From Warburgia ugandensis (lineage: Eukaryota; Streptophyta; Magnoliopsida; Canellales; Canellaceae): DNA of 64,000 nucleotides. The notes beneath the pieces were generated by a model that was given only the letters and a program-made list of their open reading frames with translations, searched no databases and was not told the origin of the DNA. Where the stretch lies: positions 47,247,880 to 47,311,879 of the forward strand of contig CP141132.1 in NCBI GenBank assembly GCA_035236585.1, written 5' to 3'. The translations under genes were made by a program, and so were the position numbers. Each line of letters starts with the position of its first letter. Position 1 is the first letter of the stretch. Below, piece after piece: positions 1 through 12,892 of the stretch.

Positions 1-620
1 TGTTAGAATCGTCTGTTCAAATTGGTCACCAGTCTGAGGATGGAAAGTCGTGCTGAAATTTAGTGAAGATCCTAATGACTTTTGCACTAACTTCCATAAC
101 GGTGAGGTGAAACGACTATCCCTATCATAAATGATATTCAAAGGTGTCCCATGCAAACTCACCACTTCCTTAATGTACAACTGAGCCAGGCTATTAGGAG
201 CTTGATTTTGTCAGATTGGGAGGAAGTGCGCCAATTTGGTTAGCCAATCTACCATTACCCATGTCATGTCCTCTTGGTTTCTTAGGCAATCCCACTATGA
301 AGTCCATCATAATATGGTCCCACTTCCATTCTAGAAGCTCGACTGGTTGTAATTGTCCACCGGTCTTTGGTGTTTAACCTTAACTTTTTGACAAGTCAAG
401 CATTGTGCTACGAATTCTCCCACATCCTTTTTTCATACCATTCCACCAGAAATGTCTCTTCAAGTCTTGATATATCTTTGTACCACTAGGAGAAAAAATA
501 TACTTAGATTGATATGCCTCTCTAAGAATTTCTTACCTTATTTCATCATTATCAATCTCCCTTACATACAAACATTGTCATCTGCCTCCTTGGCAAGCCC
601 TAGTTTCCCAACTAATGCAT
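1..620 (-). pseudogene. gypsy integrase fragment, degenerate, cut by window edge
   Basis: Minus-strand translation in shifting frames gives the integrase order of chromovirus elements: a zinc-binding region ending in a CLTC-like pair (about 380-420), the DFIVGLP-type first catalytic aspartate region (about 285-310), a DRDSRF-like segment (about 110-130) and an FHPQT-like segment near position 20. Several frameshifts separate these pieces. In the family this enzyme inserts the cDNA copy into the genome. The C-terminal part lies outside the window. Confidence 0.75.
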
Positions 621-739
621 GTACCTCTACATCATCTTTCTTCATCTACCTAACTTTTTCATTGATAGTGGATCTCATGATCAAATTCATTGTGAAGGAT
701 CTCCCATGACCTACTTCAGGTGTGCATTCTATTACCTCT

Positions 740-2260
740 TGTAGCAACTTCCATCTCTTGGAAAGTAAACTTGCACACATTCCTTGCACCTTTCGACTTA
801 ATGCATCTGCTACTACATTAGCCTTTCCCGAATGGTATTGAATAGAGAAGTCTTAATCCTTCAAATACTCCATCCATCTCCTCTAGTGCATGTTCAAGTC
901 TTGTTGTGAAAAGATATATTTAAGACTTTTATGATCTGTGAACAATTCAAACTTTTCATAGTATAAATAGTGCCTCCAAAATTTTAAGGCAAAAAGTATT
1001 TCAACAAGCTCCAAGTCATGGGTAGGGTAGTTGATCTCATGTATTTTCAATTGTCAAGAGGCATAAGCAATCACCTTCCCATTTTGCATAAGCACACATC
1101 CTAGTCCTTTTCTAGAAGCTTCACTATAGATCTCGAATCCCCCACTTCCAGATTATAGCATGAGTACTGGTGTAGTGGTTGGCTTCCTCTTTAATTCTCT
1201 GAAGTTTTCTTCACATGCATCATCCCATATGAACTTCATGTCCTTTCTTGTCAATTTGGTCAGGGGTAAGGAAATGCATGAAAAGCTTTTAGTGAACCTA
1301 AGGTAAAACCCAGCTAAGCCTAAAAAACTCCTTATTTCTGTCACTGTCTTGGGTGTAGCCCACTTTTCCACTACTTCAACTTTTGTTGGGTCGACCACAA
1401 TGCCCTGTCTAGAAATAACATGACCTAGAAAATTCACTTCCTCCAACCAAAAATCACACTTGCTAAACTTTGCATACAATTTGTGTGTTCTAAGTGTATC
1501 TAGTTCCAATCGTAAGTGTCCTCGATGTTCCTCAAGATTTTTCAACACAAGCACAACAACAAATTTATCTAGATATGCTTTGAATACTCAGTTCCTGAGA
1601 TTCATAAATGTAGCATGGATATCAATCCAAATGACATCACCCTAAAATCATAGTGTTCAGACCTAGTTATGAATACTGTCTTTGAAATATCCTCTTGCTT
1701 GACTCTAAGCTGATGATATCTGGATAGTAAAATGATCTTGAAAAAGACACAAGCTGACTGGAGTTGATCAAATAGGTCATCAATACATAGTAGAGGATAT
1801 TTGTTTTTCATTGTGACCCTGTTCGGCATTTGATAGTCAATGCAAAGTCTCATTGATCCATCTTTCTTCTTAAAAAAAAGGACTAGTGCTCCCTAGGGAG
1901 ATACGCTAGGTCTGATGAACACTTTGTCTAGCAGCTCTTGTAGTTGGGTCTTCAACTCCTGTAATTCTACTGGAGCCATCCAATATGGTGCCTTGGAGAT
2001 AGAGGTTATGTTTGGTATCAAGTCAATAGTGAAATCTATCTCCCTTTTAATGGTAACCCTGGTAAGTCTTCAAGGAACACATATGGAAATTCACAAACTA
2101 CAGCCACTTCTTCTAATTTACGTTTTGCAACCTCAATAGCTTCTATCTTAGATAGAAAGAATTGACATCCTTGAGCAATGTGCTTCATCGCAAATATTGT
2201 GGAACTAACACATGCTCCTGAATAATCTCTCCTCCTTTGCAACGATACCACCACTTCTTA
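740..2260 (-). pseudogene. gypsy reverse transcriptase-RNase H, degenerate
   Basis: Open stretches at 1602-1853 and 1153-1554 on the minus strand match the RT palm and connection of Tekay/CRM-type elements: the CIDYQ segment, FDQLQ, the YHQL region, and then the GHVIS and RSFLGLAGFY segments. The upstream lead-in [13 protein letters not shown] (about 2040-2090) is the usual RT entry. The catalytic YxDD site reads YLDKF (1561-1575), so the second aspartate is replaced by lysine. RNase H follows to about 740 and includes a GLGCVLMQ motif and VADALSRK. Stops and frameshifts between the segments mark a dead copy. Confidence 0.88.
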
Positions 2261-2279
2261 GGAATATTAAAAAAAAAAA

Positions 2280-2830
2280 AAAATCTTCTTTCGACAATCA
2301 ACAGTTGCATGATGTGAGGCTAACCAATCCATCCCAAGAATGACGTCAAAGTCTACCATATCCAGGTGGATTAAGTCGATTTTCATTTGTTTACCCTCCA
2401 TTACAATCAGAACATCCTAAAAGTATGTTTGTGTGGCAATGGACTTGCCCAAGGGTGTCATGACTTCTAAGCATAATTCTAAGTTATGAACTATATCATC
2501 AATACAAGAAGCAAACTCGTGCGATATAAAAGAATGTGCAGAACCAGTATCAAATAATACTCTGGCAGGTCTATCATAGATATGAAGTGTACCTTCTACT
2601 ACTAAGTTGGATGCCTAAGCTTGCCCTAAAGTAATGGCAAACATGCATCCTTGGTTGCAAGGACTCTGATCTCCTTTATTCTCTTCCTCTTCCTCTTTCC
2701 TCTTATTATGGCAATTGATGGCTATATGTCCTTCTTCCCAATAGATAAAACATTTGAAATGGGGTAAGGTGCAAGGCCTACCTAAGTGATGTTTGTTGCA
2801 TCAGGCGCAAGCTCTAGATTCTAGTGTTCT
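2280..2830 (-). pseudogene. gypsy protease and gag zinc-knuckle remnant
   Basis: The minus-strand translation at about 2500-2570 contains the aspartic protease active-site motif FDTGSAHSFIS, and further on DVILGMDWL and the HHATVDC segment typical of gypsy proteases. Upstream, at about 2700-2820, are two knuckle-like cysteine/histidine clusters, one ending in EEGHIAINC. Expected cysteines are missing from both. Protease cleaves the Gag-Pol polyprotein and the knuckle binds RNA. Confidence 0.75.
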
Positions 2831-3652
2831 CCCTTTATTGTTGAATTGTCATTCGTGTAGGTATCATGATCCAAGAGAGTGAATGGGTCTTTTGTCTTTC
2901 TTGAATTGTCCACTGGTGTTGGCCTTCTTCTCCTTCTCTTTCTGTCTGCATATGCTCTTTGAAAATCCTTTTTGAAAAGAGATGCCATTTCCACTACTTT
3001 TTCCATGGTGGTTGGTTGAAACCTGATCACTCTATTCCTTAGTCCAGGTTTTAACCCATCAATGAACCTCTTTGTAGCATTTTATTTGGTGGCACAAATG
3101 TTGGGTCCTAATCTATGAAGACATGTAAATTTATTTTCATACCGATTCACAGATAGGCTACCATGTTCTAGATCCATGAATTCCTTCTCCTTTTGCTTTT
3201 GTACATGTCATGGGAAATATTACTCATTAAATATGGTCTTGAAACCCTCCCAAGCAATGGAATTACTGTCGTCAAAGTATGTCATTTTGGTTGTTTCTCA
3301 CCAAAAGCCTACTTCACCTTTTAGTACAAAAGTGGCCATAGCAACCTTCCTTTCTTTGGGAATTTTCATCACTTTAAATAATTTTTCAATGTCAAAGATC
3401 CACTTCTCTACTATTGCTTACTCTTCTTCACCAAAGAATGATGGGGCCATCTTCTGAAATCATTCAAGTTGGGCCTCAATTTCGTCAGCAATCCTTTTTG
3501 GTGTGAGGTGCTTGTGATTGATAATGTATAAACTACCCCATATGTTGCATGAAGAGCTCAAAGGCTTTAGCCATCCCATTTCCTGATCCAAAGGAATCAA
3601 TAGGGAACCCGACAGGTTTTGGGGCAACACCTCCGCTTCTCTTAGCCGGCAT
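2821..3652 (-). pseudogene. gypsy gag, degenerate
   Basis: A minus-strand start at 3652 opens with MPAKRSGGVAPKPVGF, similar to gag starts of Tekay-type elements, and soon reaches a stop. Later pieces match the gag core, including the open stretch 2821-3030, which begins with an MIRFQP segment and ends in a basic arginine-rich run. Gag forms the virus-like particle. Frame breaks make the copy non-functional. Confidence 0.65.
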
Positions 3653-3776
3653 CTATTTTACAAGAACAACACACTCTTTTTTAGGAGTTCTATTATGCTA
3701 ATCTAAAGTTTTCTATTGATGTAAAATGATTATAAGCTCTTATTTCATAACTTGGTTGTGAGCAACTGGAACTTGG

Positions 3777-3788
3777 GCTCTGATACCA
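3777..3788 (-). other. primer-binding site (initiator Met-tRNA type)
   Basis: The minus strand reads TGGTATCAGAGC, the standard primer-binding sequence of plant gypsy and copia elements, two bases inside the end of the LTR. It fixes the inner LTR boundary at about 3791. Confidence 0.85.
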
Positions 3789-3790
3789 AC

Positions 3791-4860
3791 TAGGACGATC
3801 CAGGCTTTTATTATGAAATTTAAAATAACAAATTTTCACTTACGAGATCGATCTCTATTTAAAATTGATTTTTTGAAATAAATGTAGTGAAAAGTTCTTT
3901 TTGTTTAAAATTTACTCATGAAAATCCCAAGTGTCATTATTTAATTCCAACAAATAGATACTGATCTAACATCATCAATAAATGAAACATGCAATGGCAA
4001 TTTGAAAAACATCTAAAAATGAATAATTACTATTCACAAGATTGTTAGTCATAGCCCAAGTTATTAATAATCACTTACAGCCAATTTACACCAAATACTA
4101 AAATGATCACTATCAATCCTAGGACAACTACATTCACATTTAGCTTTACCTTCTCTCACTTCAGGGTAGCACTAAAACTTCGTATTGCTCCTTCTAATCC
4201 TGCTTTAACTAATCTAAAAAATAATATATTTGGTTGAGCATTTATCATACCCAGTAAGTGATCTGCTACTACTAATTTGAAAACATGGCATACTACATGC
4301 ATAATTTTTAACAGGGTTTTTTAGGTTATAAAATCCTGCAATCATCTCATGTAAATATGGGTATTCATGTATAAATCATTTACACACACACATATTCAAG
4401 TAATAGCATTTCCAATGAAATCAATCAATCAATATAAACTTTTCTAACTTCTTAAAGTAGTAATTGATCAATCTATATGCTAGAATCTAGGCGAACACAT
4501 CAGCCGACTAGTCACGAGTACTCATCTAAGACCTTCTCAATGCACCATTTATGGCAATACTAAAACAAAAATCATGGGGCCCACTATGTTCATGACCATG
4601 CCTATCTGAAATTGTCTGTCTTCAATATCTAAAGACCATCCCACCATAGCCTCTATGAAAACTATAGATATGTTCTCAAAAAGGGTGTCGTGAACACCTC
4701 CAATGGTCGTCCCATTACCACAGCAGTTGAGAAAAGGGACAAGTGCCACTTTGGGAAATGATACCTACCACCTTTGGTGGTTAGAGGCCAGGAGACTAAC
4801 CCCATATACAAACCACCTCTTAGCATAGTACCCACCAGGCACACTAGCTTGAAAAGATAA

Positions 4861-4917
<57 letters not shown>

Positions 4918-7179
4918 CCAATTTTAAGCATTTAACACATGCTAAGTCTTACAATTTATGCAATCCCTTTTCAAAACATGCAAATTATACATTTATGAAA
5001 TTCCAAAATAAAGATAAGCTATGAAAGATATAAGTAGTATCATTTTTCATCAAGATCACGAATCGTGAGGACAATTTGCAAACTCTTTATAAAAATACCA
5101 TGTCTCATTATCATTTCAAAAACATACCAAACACGAAAATATTTTTCAAGTAAATCATTTAAGTTTTGGAATTCAATTGAAAACTTAGTAGCATTAGACA
5201 ACCTAAATCAAGGATGTCACTTAGGTGTTGTTTGCGGTCTTGTTCAATTCAAATCCTGGATCTCCTTGAAGGTCTTTGTGGGATCTTGGATATAATTTAA
5301 GGTAAGATTCTAAGTATTATTTCCCATTCTCTATTGATTATCAATTAGATTTACAGATCAATGGCTTAGATCATCAATTTAGACTATGATACTATCTGTC
5401 AATGGTCAAATCTGTTACCTATGGGTTACTCCTATTAGATTAGGATTGATCTGTGTATAGATCTATCATTTCATACCATAGATCAACAATTAGAGGTCAT
5501 ACCAATAGGCCTTCACCCTTGGATTGACATTTAGAACTTATAGCTTAGATATCCTAAACAATTTACGATTGGATTTATCTTATTAGCTTACCGATCAATG
5601 ATTAGTGTTCTACTAGGTGTAACAAAACCATAATCCATCATAGATTACACTCGTGAGAGATAATTAGTGCATCAAGTCTATTATATTGAGATCCATTACA
5701 ATTCAATGGTTAGATCCATCCCTTTTGGTTACAAATCATTAATTAGTGTATTCCAAAACAAGATCTTACTTAAGGATCCAATATTTAATGGTTATGCTAC
5801 CCTCAATAACATTTATGTCATAAATATCTAAAAATGAATGGTTATATCTCACAGGTTGTATATCTCAATTCTTAGATAAGGAATCTAATTGATTTGATGG
5901 TTGGATCTATTATCTAGGGGTTGATGTACATAATTCAGGGTTGATCTAGGTTTATTGGCCTACTAAATCATCCAATGGATTACCTCATGAGGTCTGATCA
6001 TGATCTTATAGATCTATGATATTTCTATGGTTTCTAGACACGAGCAATTAAAATTATTCTCTGATCTTAAATTTTATTGGACCGATTGTAAATCGGACTT
6101 GTATAGCCCTCAGAATTAGAGATTTTGTGTTTTAAATTGATTTAATAGTCTAGATTGAAATTCTTGATCCAAAATGAGGGTACATCTTAGTTCTTAGGAC
6201 ATAGATGTGTCTTGATCGAACTGCGACTGTGCCAGTATGCATGCACATGCATGGGGATGGGCCAAACCGATTTGTCTTCGTCGTGCATTATGGAGAGGCA
6301 TCTTGATCACCGTATTAGTCAATTAGAATGAGATGGTCTAAACCGAACCATCCAATCATTTAGGTCCTTGATTAATGTCCTATATTACCCAAAATTTTAC
6401 TATTTTTCAAATTTAGAGGTTTTGGGTTCCCATAAACTCATCGAATGGCTCAAATCTCCCATTTGAGCTGTCCTTGAGTGGGTTCTACCTCAGATCCATC
6501 GGATCTATTTTCACCAGCAATTTGTAGGCCTGTGAGATCAGATCTAGCTTGAATCTGAGGGAAACATGCCTAATAAGAGAGAGAAGTGGAGAAAGAGGGG
6601 AGAGATCCTACCTGTCAACCAGAAGGAGGGGTTTGTGGGGCTTTATCGGTGATGCATATTTGATTGTGCTTACCAAAATCCATAGATCACTAGTGTCGAT
6701 GGAGGAAATAGGTCGCTGGAGGGAGAGAAGAAGATAGGGAGAGAGATCTGGGGTGTGATGGGGGGATGAGGAGAGGGGTATTTAACGCCAGTGATCCTCC
6801 TTTCTCACAGGTCACACGATCACCAACCTTCTCCCTTTAGCGAAGGAGTCGGAGACGGAGGGCGATGCTGTTATAAAAAAATGGCCCATTCAAATTCCAA
6901 CCCTTTCCAATTTTGAACCATATTATTATATTATTTATAAAATTATCAAAATATCCTTATACTTAAAATTTTTGTAACTTTCTCATCCGAACTCCATTTT
7001 CAATGCTCTTTATGCTATTGGATTCTATTTTTTTAGTAGAATCTAATTATCAAGGTATTTCAACCAAATTAAATTTCTATAAAATTTCACTTCTAAAATT
7101 CAAAGCATATAAAACATTCATCCTCCTACTCAATTCATTTTCCAAAATAAAATAGGTCTTAAAAATTTGGGTAGTTACA
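3791..7179 (-). repeat. 5' LTR of the gypsy element at 1-7179
   Basis: On the minus strand the LTR starts TGTAACTACCC at 7179 and ends next to the primer-binding site at 3791, about 3.4 kb. Lengths of 3-4 kb are usual for Tekay/Del elements. It contains the (TG)n tract at 4864, a segment at 4760-4860 related to one found in other LTRs here, and at about 6864-6886 a degenerate version of the paired-stem motif described under findings. No gene is seen in it; the small frames are chance. Confidence 0.85.
4864..4917. repeat. (TG)n microsatellite, about 27 units
   Basis: An uninterrupted TG dinucleotide run inside the LTR. It creates a spurious threonine-histidine frame on the minus strand. Confidence 0.98.
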
Positions 7180-7813
7180 GTCAGTCATGGGGTTACACTA
7201 TGCTCATGATGCTTAGTCTAGATGCGCCTATGTGCTTCACTATCTCTAGGATGCACACACATACTTTTTATAGATCAAATCAACGGAATTGAATTTTTGG
7301 ATAATGGGTAGGGTAAGCCAATAAATAGGTGAATGGATTAGTTAATGGATTTGTCAGTCATGGGGTCACACTGTGCTTGTGATGCATAGTCTGGACACAC
7401 CCGCATGTGTCATTGTCTCTAGGACATGTACACCTCCTCTAAGTAAATGGTGCACATGCAAGTATGCATGCATTGGTGCACTAGTTGCGTGTGTCTTTGA
7501 TCACGTGTGACTAGTGCATCTTTAACATAAGGAGAAGAAAGTCGAGGCGAACAAGATGAACGGCTTAGATCTCCTATTTGAGATCTAAGCTGTCATTTTC
7601 CCCTACAAATCAAAAACTCTAATGCACCACAGTTTTTCCTTGATATCACTAGAGAAATGTGATTGTTTGAGGTGAACTGAGGGGTTTTGATCATTTTTCT
7701 CCTCTGTAGAAGATGAATAGCTCGGATTGTAGATCTAGGCCGTCATAGTCTCCAGTGTGCAATGTGTGCACCTGCACCTGTAGCTTCTCATCAGGATTAA
7801 TGGCATCCTCGGC

Positions 7814-7912
<99 letters not shown>

Positions 7913-8483
7913 TTTCCCTTTTCTTCCTTCTTCTTCTTCCTTCCTTCTCTCCCTCTCTCCCTGCATTAGGTAACAGGCCATCATCAAGTCTATTTTTTAT
8001 TTAAAAGAGGAGGGAGGGGGGCCATTATCAGAATGGACCTCGCTTTACATTATTTATTAAAATATTAATTTTTATTAATTTATTATCCTATCATTATTAC
8101 CAGCCATAAATGCAGTCAATCATAGCATTTTATTTTGAGATAAATTTGACTTACATTTATGGCTAATGTATATAGCTACCGAACTAGTGTATTATGTTAG
8201 TGGGTCCCACTTAAAGTAAATTTACTTATTTTGGTTTATTTAATTTAAAATTAAATCATTTGATTAAAATAATTATGAATTTTTTGTTTGAACTCCAATT
8301 TCAACTTACTTAGTGTCAATGGAATCATTTTTTTGTGTAGTTTACAAATATCGATGTTACAAAGGTTGATTCCATGTCTTCCATGCTATCCTTCCAAAAT
8401 TAAAATCTTAGAATTTCAATTTGTGTTTCTCAATTCAATTCAATTAATTTACATAAAATGGAATAAAAAATAAGGGTGTTACA
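7180..8483 (-). repeat. Fragment of another gypsy LTR
   Basis: The right edge reads TGTAACACCC on the minus strand (8483), a typical LTR start. Inside are a stem motif (8022-8036) and a downstream block related to those of the Tekay-like LTRs elsewhere in the window. The left part abuts the 1-7179 element at 7180. A segment starting GTCAGTCATGGGG occurs twice (7180 and 7343), about 163 bases apart. No primer site or coding region is joined to it. Confidence 0.6.
7816..7910. repeat. (CT)n microsatellite, about 47 units
   Basis: An uninterrupted CT run followed by a CT-rich imperfect tail to about 7960. It accounts for the long Ser-Leu and Arg-Glu frames seen here on both strands. Confidence 0.98.
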
Positions 8484-9975
8484 AGGAGGAAAATAAGTGT
8501 AAAAGTGTTTTGAGGTAAGGGAGCATTTATAGAAAATCTTCAGGCAGCATTAAATATGAATTTTGAAGAAACAATGGACTAGATCTACCCTAGCTCATGG
8601 GTATCCTAAAGCACCTAATGAGAACTCACTTAAACATGGATAGACCAATAAGGAGAAGCTTGAATAACTATCGGTGGAGATTTTTTTGGTGGGTTGCCCA
8701 CCTTTAGTTGAGCAAACATGTTTCTCCAATAAAAAAACATATTCTAGGCCTTGAATCTTATTTATTAGAGAAAAATGTAGTGGATTAGGACAGAACCAAG
8801 GAGGAGAAAGATTTTAGGTAAGAAAACTTCAACAAAATCCAAGCCATCAATTCTAGGCTATACATAATCCAATAGATGAAAGGAAAAGAGCTACAAAACA
8901 TGTTCTTTAGGATAGGAAAACTTCTACCAAATTTCAGCCACTCAATCTAAGGTGAAACATGATCCAATGAACATGAATAAGAAGAGCCAAAGCTCAACCC
9001 TAGCCATCATTTACCATTCATTCTACATGATGCAATAGTTTTTTTTCCAAAGGGCTTCAATGTGTGGGATCAGAAAGAAAGAGATAAGAAGCTTCTTCCC
9101 AAGGGTGATATGATCTAAAAAGGATGAGATAAGAAATATGTAAAGAAAGATAAGGGGTTTCGAAGTGATCACATAGAAGATTGGAAAGAGCGGATTGGAG
9201 GAAGCTTCCGAGAAGGAAACTTTCATCAATCCAAGTTATTCACATGAAACACTTAGGGGAAACAAAATCATGCAATGTGTTGAAGCTTCATCTAAAGGTG
9301 TTCAATGCAACACACATAGGAAAAAATTTAAAACTCTGCCATTCCCATACCATTCATGACTTCCCCTAAGGAGAAGAAAAGAAGAACCTAAAGGGGAAGC
9401 ATATCCAACCATCCATTCATCTTTCTTTTCTTTTTTCCCATTTGAAATTCAACACATCTCCCCCTCTAGATTCAACACAAATACCTTAGCTTTTCCTCTT
9501 TACAAACATGTCAACACACCCACTTTACTCTTATCTTCACTCCCTTCCAATGCAATCTCCTCTCTCTTTCTATTCTCTCTCCATCCCATGCCTCCCCTCC
9601 TTCAAGTCTCTCGCTTATTTCAACCATCTCTCCTATCTATCTCCCACTCTCATCTCCCTAGGCATCAATTAATCTCAATTATACAATTCTTTATGGCTTC
9701 CACAATAAAAGAAAGAGAATCATCTCTTGTTCTTCTCTAAAACTGAAAGTAAGTACCTTGGAGAAACAAAGGGAGAGAGATCACTCTAACCTTATTTCCC
9801 CTAAAGCTCCAATCCCACACCTTACAAAAATGAGGTAACATTCTCAACCATCATCCCCATTCTTTTCACTCCCATCCTCCATTCTTATTGAAGAGATAGG
9901 TATCAAGCCAAGTGATAGAGGACGTGGTGTGCACACCCATGTAGTGGCAACAACTTAGCACTCCTACTAGGAGGT
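8484..9975. other. Non-coding; probable old LTR-like host sequence
   Basis: No gene is visible. Two related units of about 99 bases sit at roughly 8822 and 8921, each with an aaaactTC-like opening, a CAAT-rich middle and an AAGAGC end; a weaker third lies near 9205. After removing the 9981-25940 insertion this sequence joins 25946-26860, which ends in a motif resembling Athila LTR ends. I infer one older LTR-like sequence interrupted by that element. Confidence 0.4.
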
Positions 9976-9980
9976 GCCTC
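9976..9980. repeat. Left target-site duplication GCCTC
   Basis: GCCTC directly precedes the TGTAAC start of the left LTR and is repeated exactly at 25941-25945 after the right LTR. Five bases is the standard gypsy duplication length. It shows that 9981-25940 is one insertion. Confidence 0.88.
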
Positions 9981-10424
9981 TGTAACAACTTGAGATTTTA
10001 TAATATAAATATTTATTTTGCATGGGATTGACAACAAAAGACTAGTTATATCTACTAGTTATAGGGTGATTTTGAATACTTTAGAACTAGAGTTCAAGTC
10101 TCTAAATTAGCCATAAGACAGCTTTTTTGGAGAAAATTTCTTACCCAAATGCAGGGGATGCCTAGGTGCAATGAATCTCATAGGAAATTAAGATAAACTA
10201 TAATAAGAAAAGAATAGAAGAGATTGAGAGGAATCTAGAGAAATTCTAGGTTGTTAGGAAAGGATGAGAATACGTAACAAAGAGTAGATAATATTAGTAT
10301 TTGGGATGGTATAGGGTACGAATTAGAAGTATATATAGACATATGATAGAATACAAAATAGTAAAGAGTGGAGCCAAATAAAATTGGCTAGGTGGAAAAA
10401 GCAAAAGAGAATACATGAAAAACT

Positions 10425-10425
<1 letters not shown>

Positions 10426-10491
<66 letters not shown>
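10426..10491. repeat. (AG)n microsatellite in 5' LTR, about 33 units
   Basis: A pure AG tract inside the left LTR. The same position in the right LTR has about 42 units (22013-22096). Confidence 0.98.
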
Positions 10492-10492
<1 letters not shown>

Positions 10493-12892
10493 CACTAAGG
10501 ATCATTCACTATTTACATTTTAGGCAAGAAGATTGTTTTGCATCTAAGAGGTAGGGGGCATGGGATATTCTAATTTAGATCAGATTTCAACTTCCATTAT
10601 TTGATCTCTTTTGTTCATTGATAGCTTATGCACTCTCAATCCTTGAATAATTACTGATCTGGTTGATTAATCTCATGTTTTGAGCATGCATACCCTTTAT
10701 TCCCATGATCCATCCATAAGCATTGTTGATCCTTGAAATTTGATGCAATGCACTCTTATTTGATTACTTTTTTTATGCTCAGGCACACATTGTTTAATAT
10801 CCTCCAAAGTACACATGTTGCATGGTTTTCCTTTTTATTATAAAGTATATAGGTCTTGGATCTATCTTATTAGTGCATGCGTATATAGCTTTTCCAAATC
10901 CTAAGACTGAGGTGCCATAGATCTGATTTATAGGAACATGCACATATAGTTTTCTAAATTCTAAAGCTTAACCCATACCTAATACTCATGTGCCATGCAA
11001 ACCATATGATCATTTTAAGTTTAATCCATGCACACCTTCTATTGATTGACCCAAATTCTTAGTATGCACATTCATTTATATAACTTATGGTATTTTACCA
11101 TTTGATTCCACTTGAAAGTGCATGCCAATTGTTCTATGTCTTCTGGTGATATGCCAATTGATCTCGTATGCAAATCCATGTGCACATGAGTCGATCTTGT
11201 GTACCAATGTATGCACGTAGAGATACTATATTACTATACCAATTGATTTAAGTCCAAGGTCATGCACACAATTATATGTTGATTGAAGATCATGCACATG
11301 AGTCATTTGGTTAATCCAACATCATGTACATGAGGTATTGTTTAATTCAAAGTCATGCATGTATTTTAATCTTGATCCATTTCATATGCTCCTTTGATTT
11401 CGGTACCATCGCTTTCAAGTTCCAATTTCACACACTCTTTTAATTCATTTTGACAGAAGCATACCATGTATCACTATTTCTAATCTCCTTCCTCGATTAT
11501 TTGAACATAACAGCATTGTCCATAATCATATTAAACTCATTCATTGATTCATATTGATGTATGCACACCGAACTTAATTATTTCACTTCATTGATATTCA
11601 TTAAATGCGCATTGTATGTGACTACCTTATATACCATGCACTGATTTATTTAGAATCATGCCCACTAACATCATGATTCATTTGAACATGGTACACAAGC
11701 TCACTACTAATCTAATCTATGATAGGTGCACAAGCTTTATGACCATTAATTTTGAAATAATAATGTTAGGCACCTAAGTTTTTGGTTCTATTTATTTAAC
11801 TCCCATTTTTAATCAACTCATGCACATGCTAAATTTTTGTATTAGAATCATGCCAAATAGGATGTAATCTTGGTCTACCAAAGACATTATTTCATGCACA
11901 TGTAACATGACAACTGATATAAGAAAGTCATAGCTTATAAAAATTATCATCATAGTCATCTATAACATGGAAGTATGCAAGGATAATTTTATCCTTTCTA
12001 GACTTCGTTCCATGCATATACGTTCATGGGGAGGACATGAAATCTTGACCTTTTTCTACATCTACAATATGTGCAAATTCATAATGCTTAAAGTAAATCT
12101 TTGTCTTTCAAAACTTCATAATCATGAGTACAACACATGGAATTATAAGAATGATATCTTAGCCCTTCAAGTCTATAGAATCATTGAAACCATGTGTAAT
12201 CCACTAAGCATGAAAATAGCACATATAGTATGGATGTAAAATGCATTATATTTGGAAAATTTCATACATTTGATCCTATTTGGACCCATGAATTCATGTA
12301 CACTCAACTATGGATTAGCTTGGATTGCATTATCAACCTTGTTTTGGATTATGTGAAATAATATTTTAACGTGTGTCAAATATGATCGTTAATCTCATTT
12401 TATTTAAATCATGTCGCACGTGTCTAATCTAAAGCATGCTTATCCTAGATCTTTGTTTTGAATCGAGCACACTAGTGACTATTTGATTTTGTGCACTGCT
12501 TACCATTGATTTACAAATCTATATACCTTGCGCACCATTGACTCCTTGATTAAGAGCAAGAGCATCATTGATTCATCATTTGACGCCTGTGCACTCTGGT
12601 TTTCTACAAAGTGAAGTACATGCTACATTGATCTTTCATTTTAATGCATACACATAGACACTTAACTATATGATTTCATGGGCACCGTGATGGATCATTC
12701 TCACACTGTTGATCATATTGGAATTACATGTACACCCAATCATGGGTTTGTTTTGGAATCATACTATTAACTTTGTTTAGAAGAAAGTATGTTATGTTTG
12801 GAATAATGTTAAATTCCATCATTGATCTCACTTAATATTGGTATCATGTTTTTGAATACTTTTAAAATAGAAAGAAAGTTTATGATGAATAC

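Larger units (their letters stand above)
1..7179 (-). mobile_element. Ty3/gypsy LTR retrotransposon (Tekay/Del-like), 5' half
   Basis: Read on the minus strand the order is 5' LTR (7179-3791), methionine-tRNA-type primer-binding site, gag, zinc knuckle, protease, reverse transcriptase, RNase H and integrase, running off the left edge. This order and the very long LTR fit the Tekay/Del chromovirus group. Coding segments carry many stops and frameshifts, so the copy is inactive. The 3' LTR is outside the window, so the target duplication cannot be checked. The five bases right of the LTR are GTCAG (7180-7184). Confidence 0.9.

Noticed and set aside
7691..7987. Arg-Glu and Ser-Leu rich open frames
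   Set aside because: Frames through a (CT)n microsatellite; the same applies at 10323-10505, 21879-22172 and 48263-48584.
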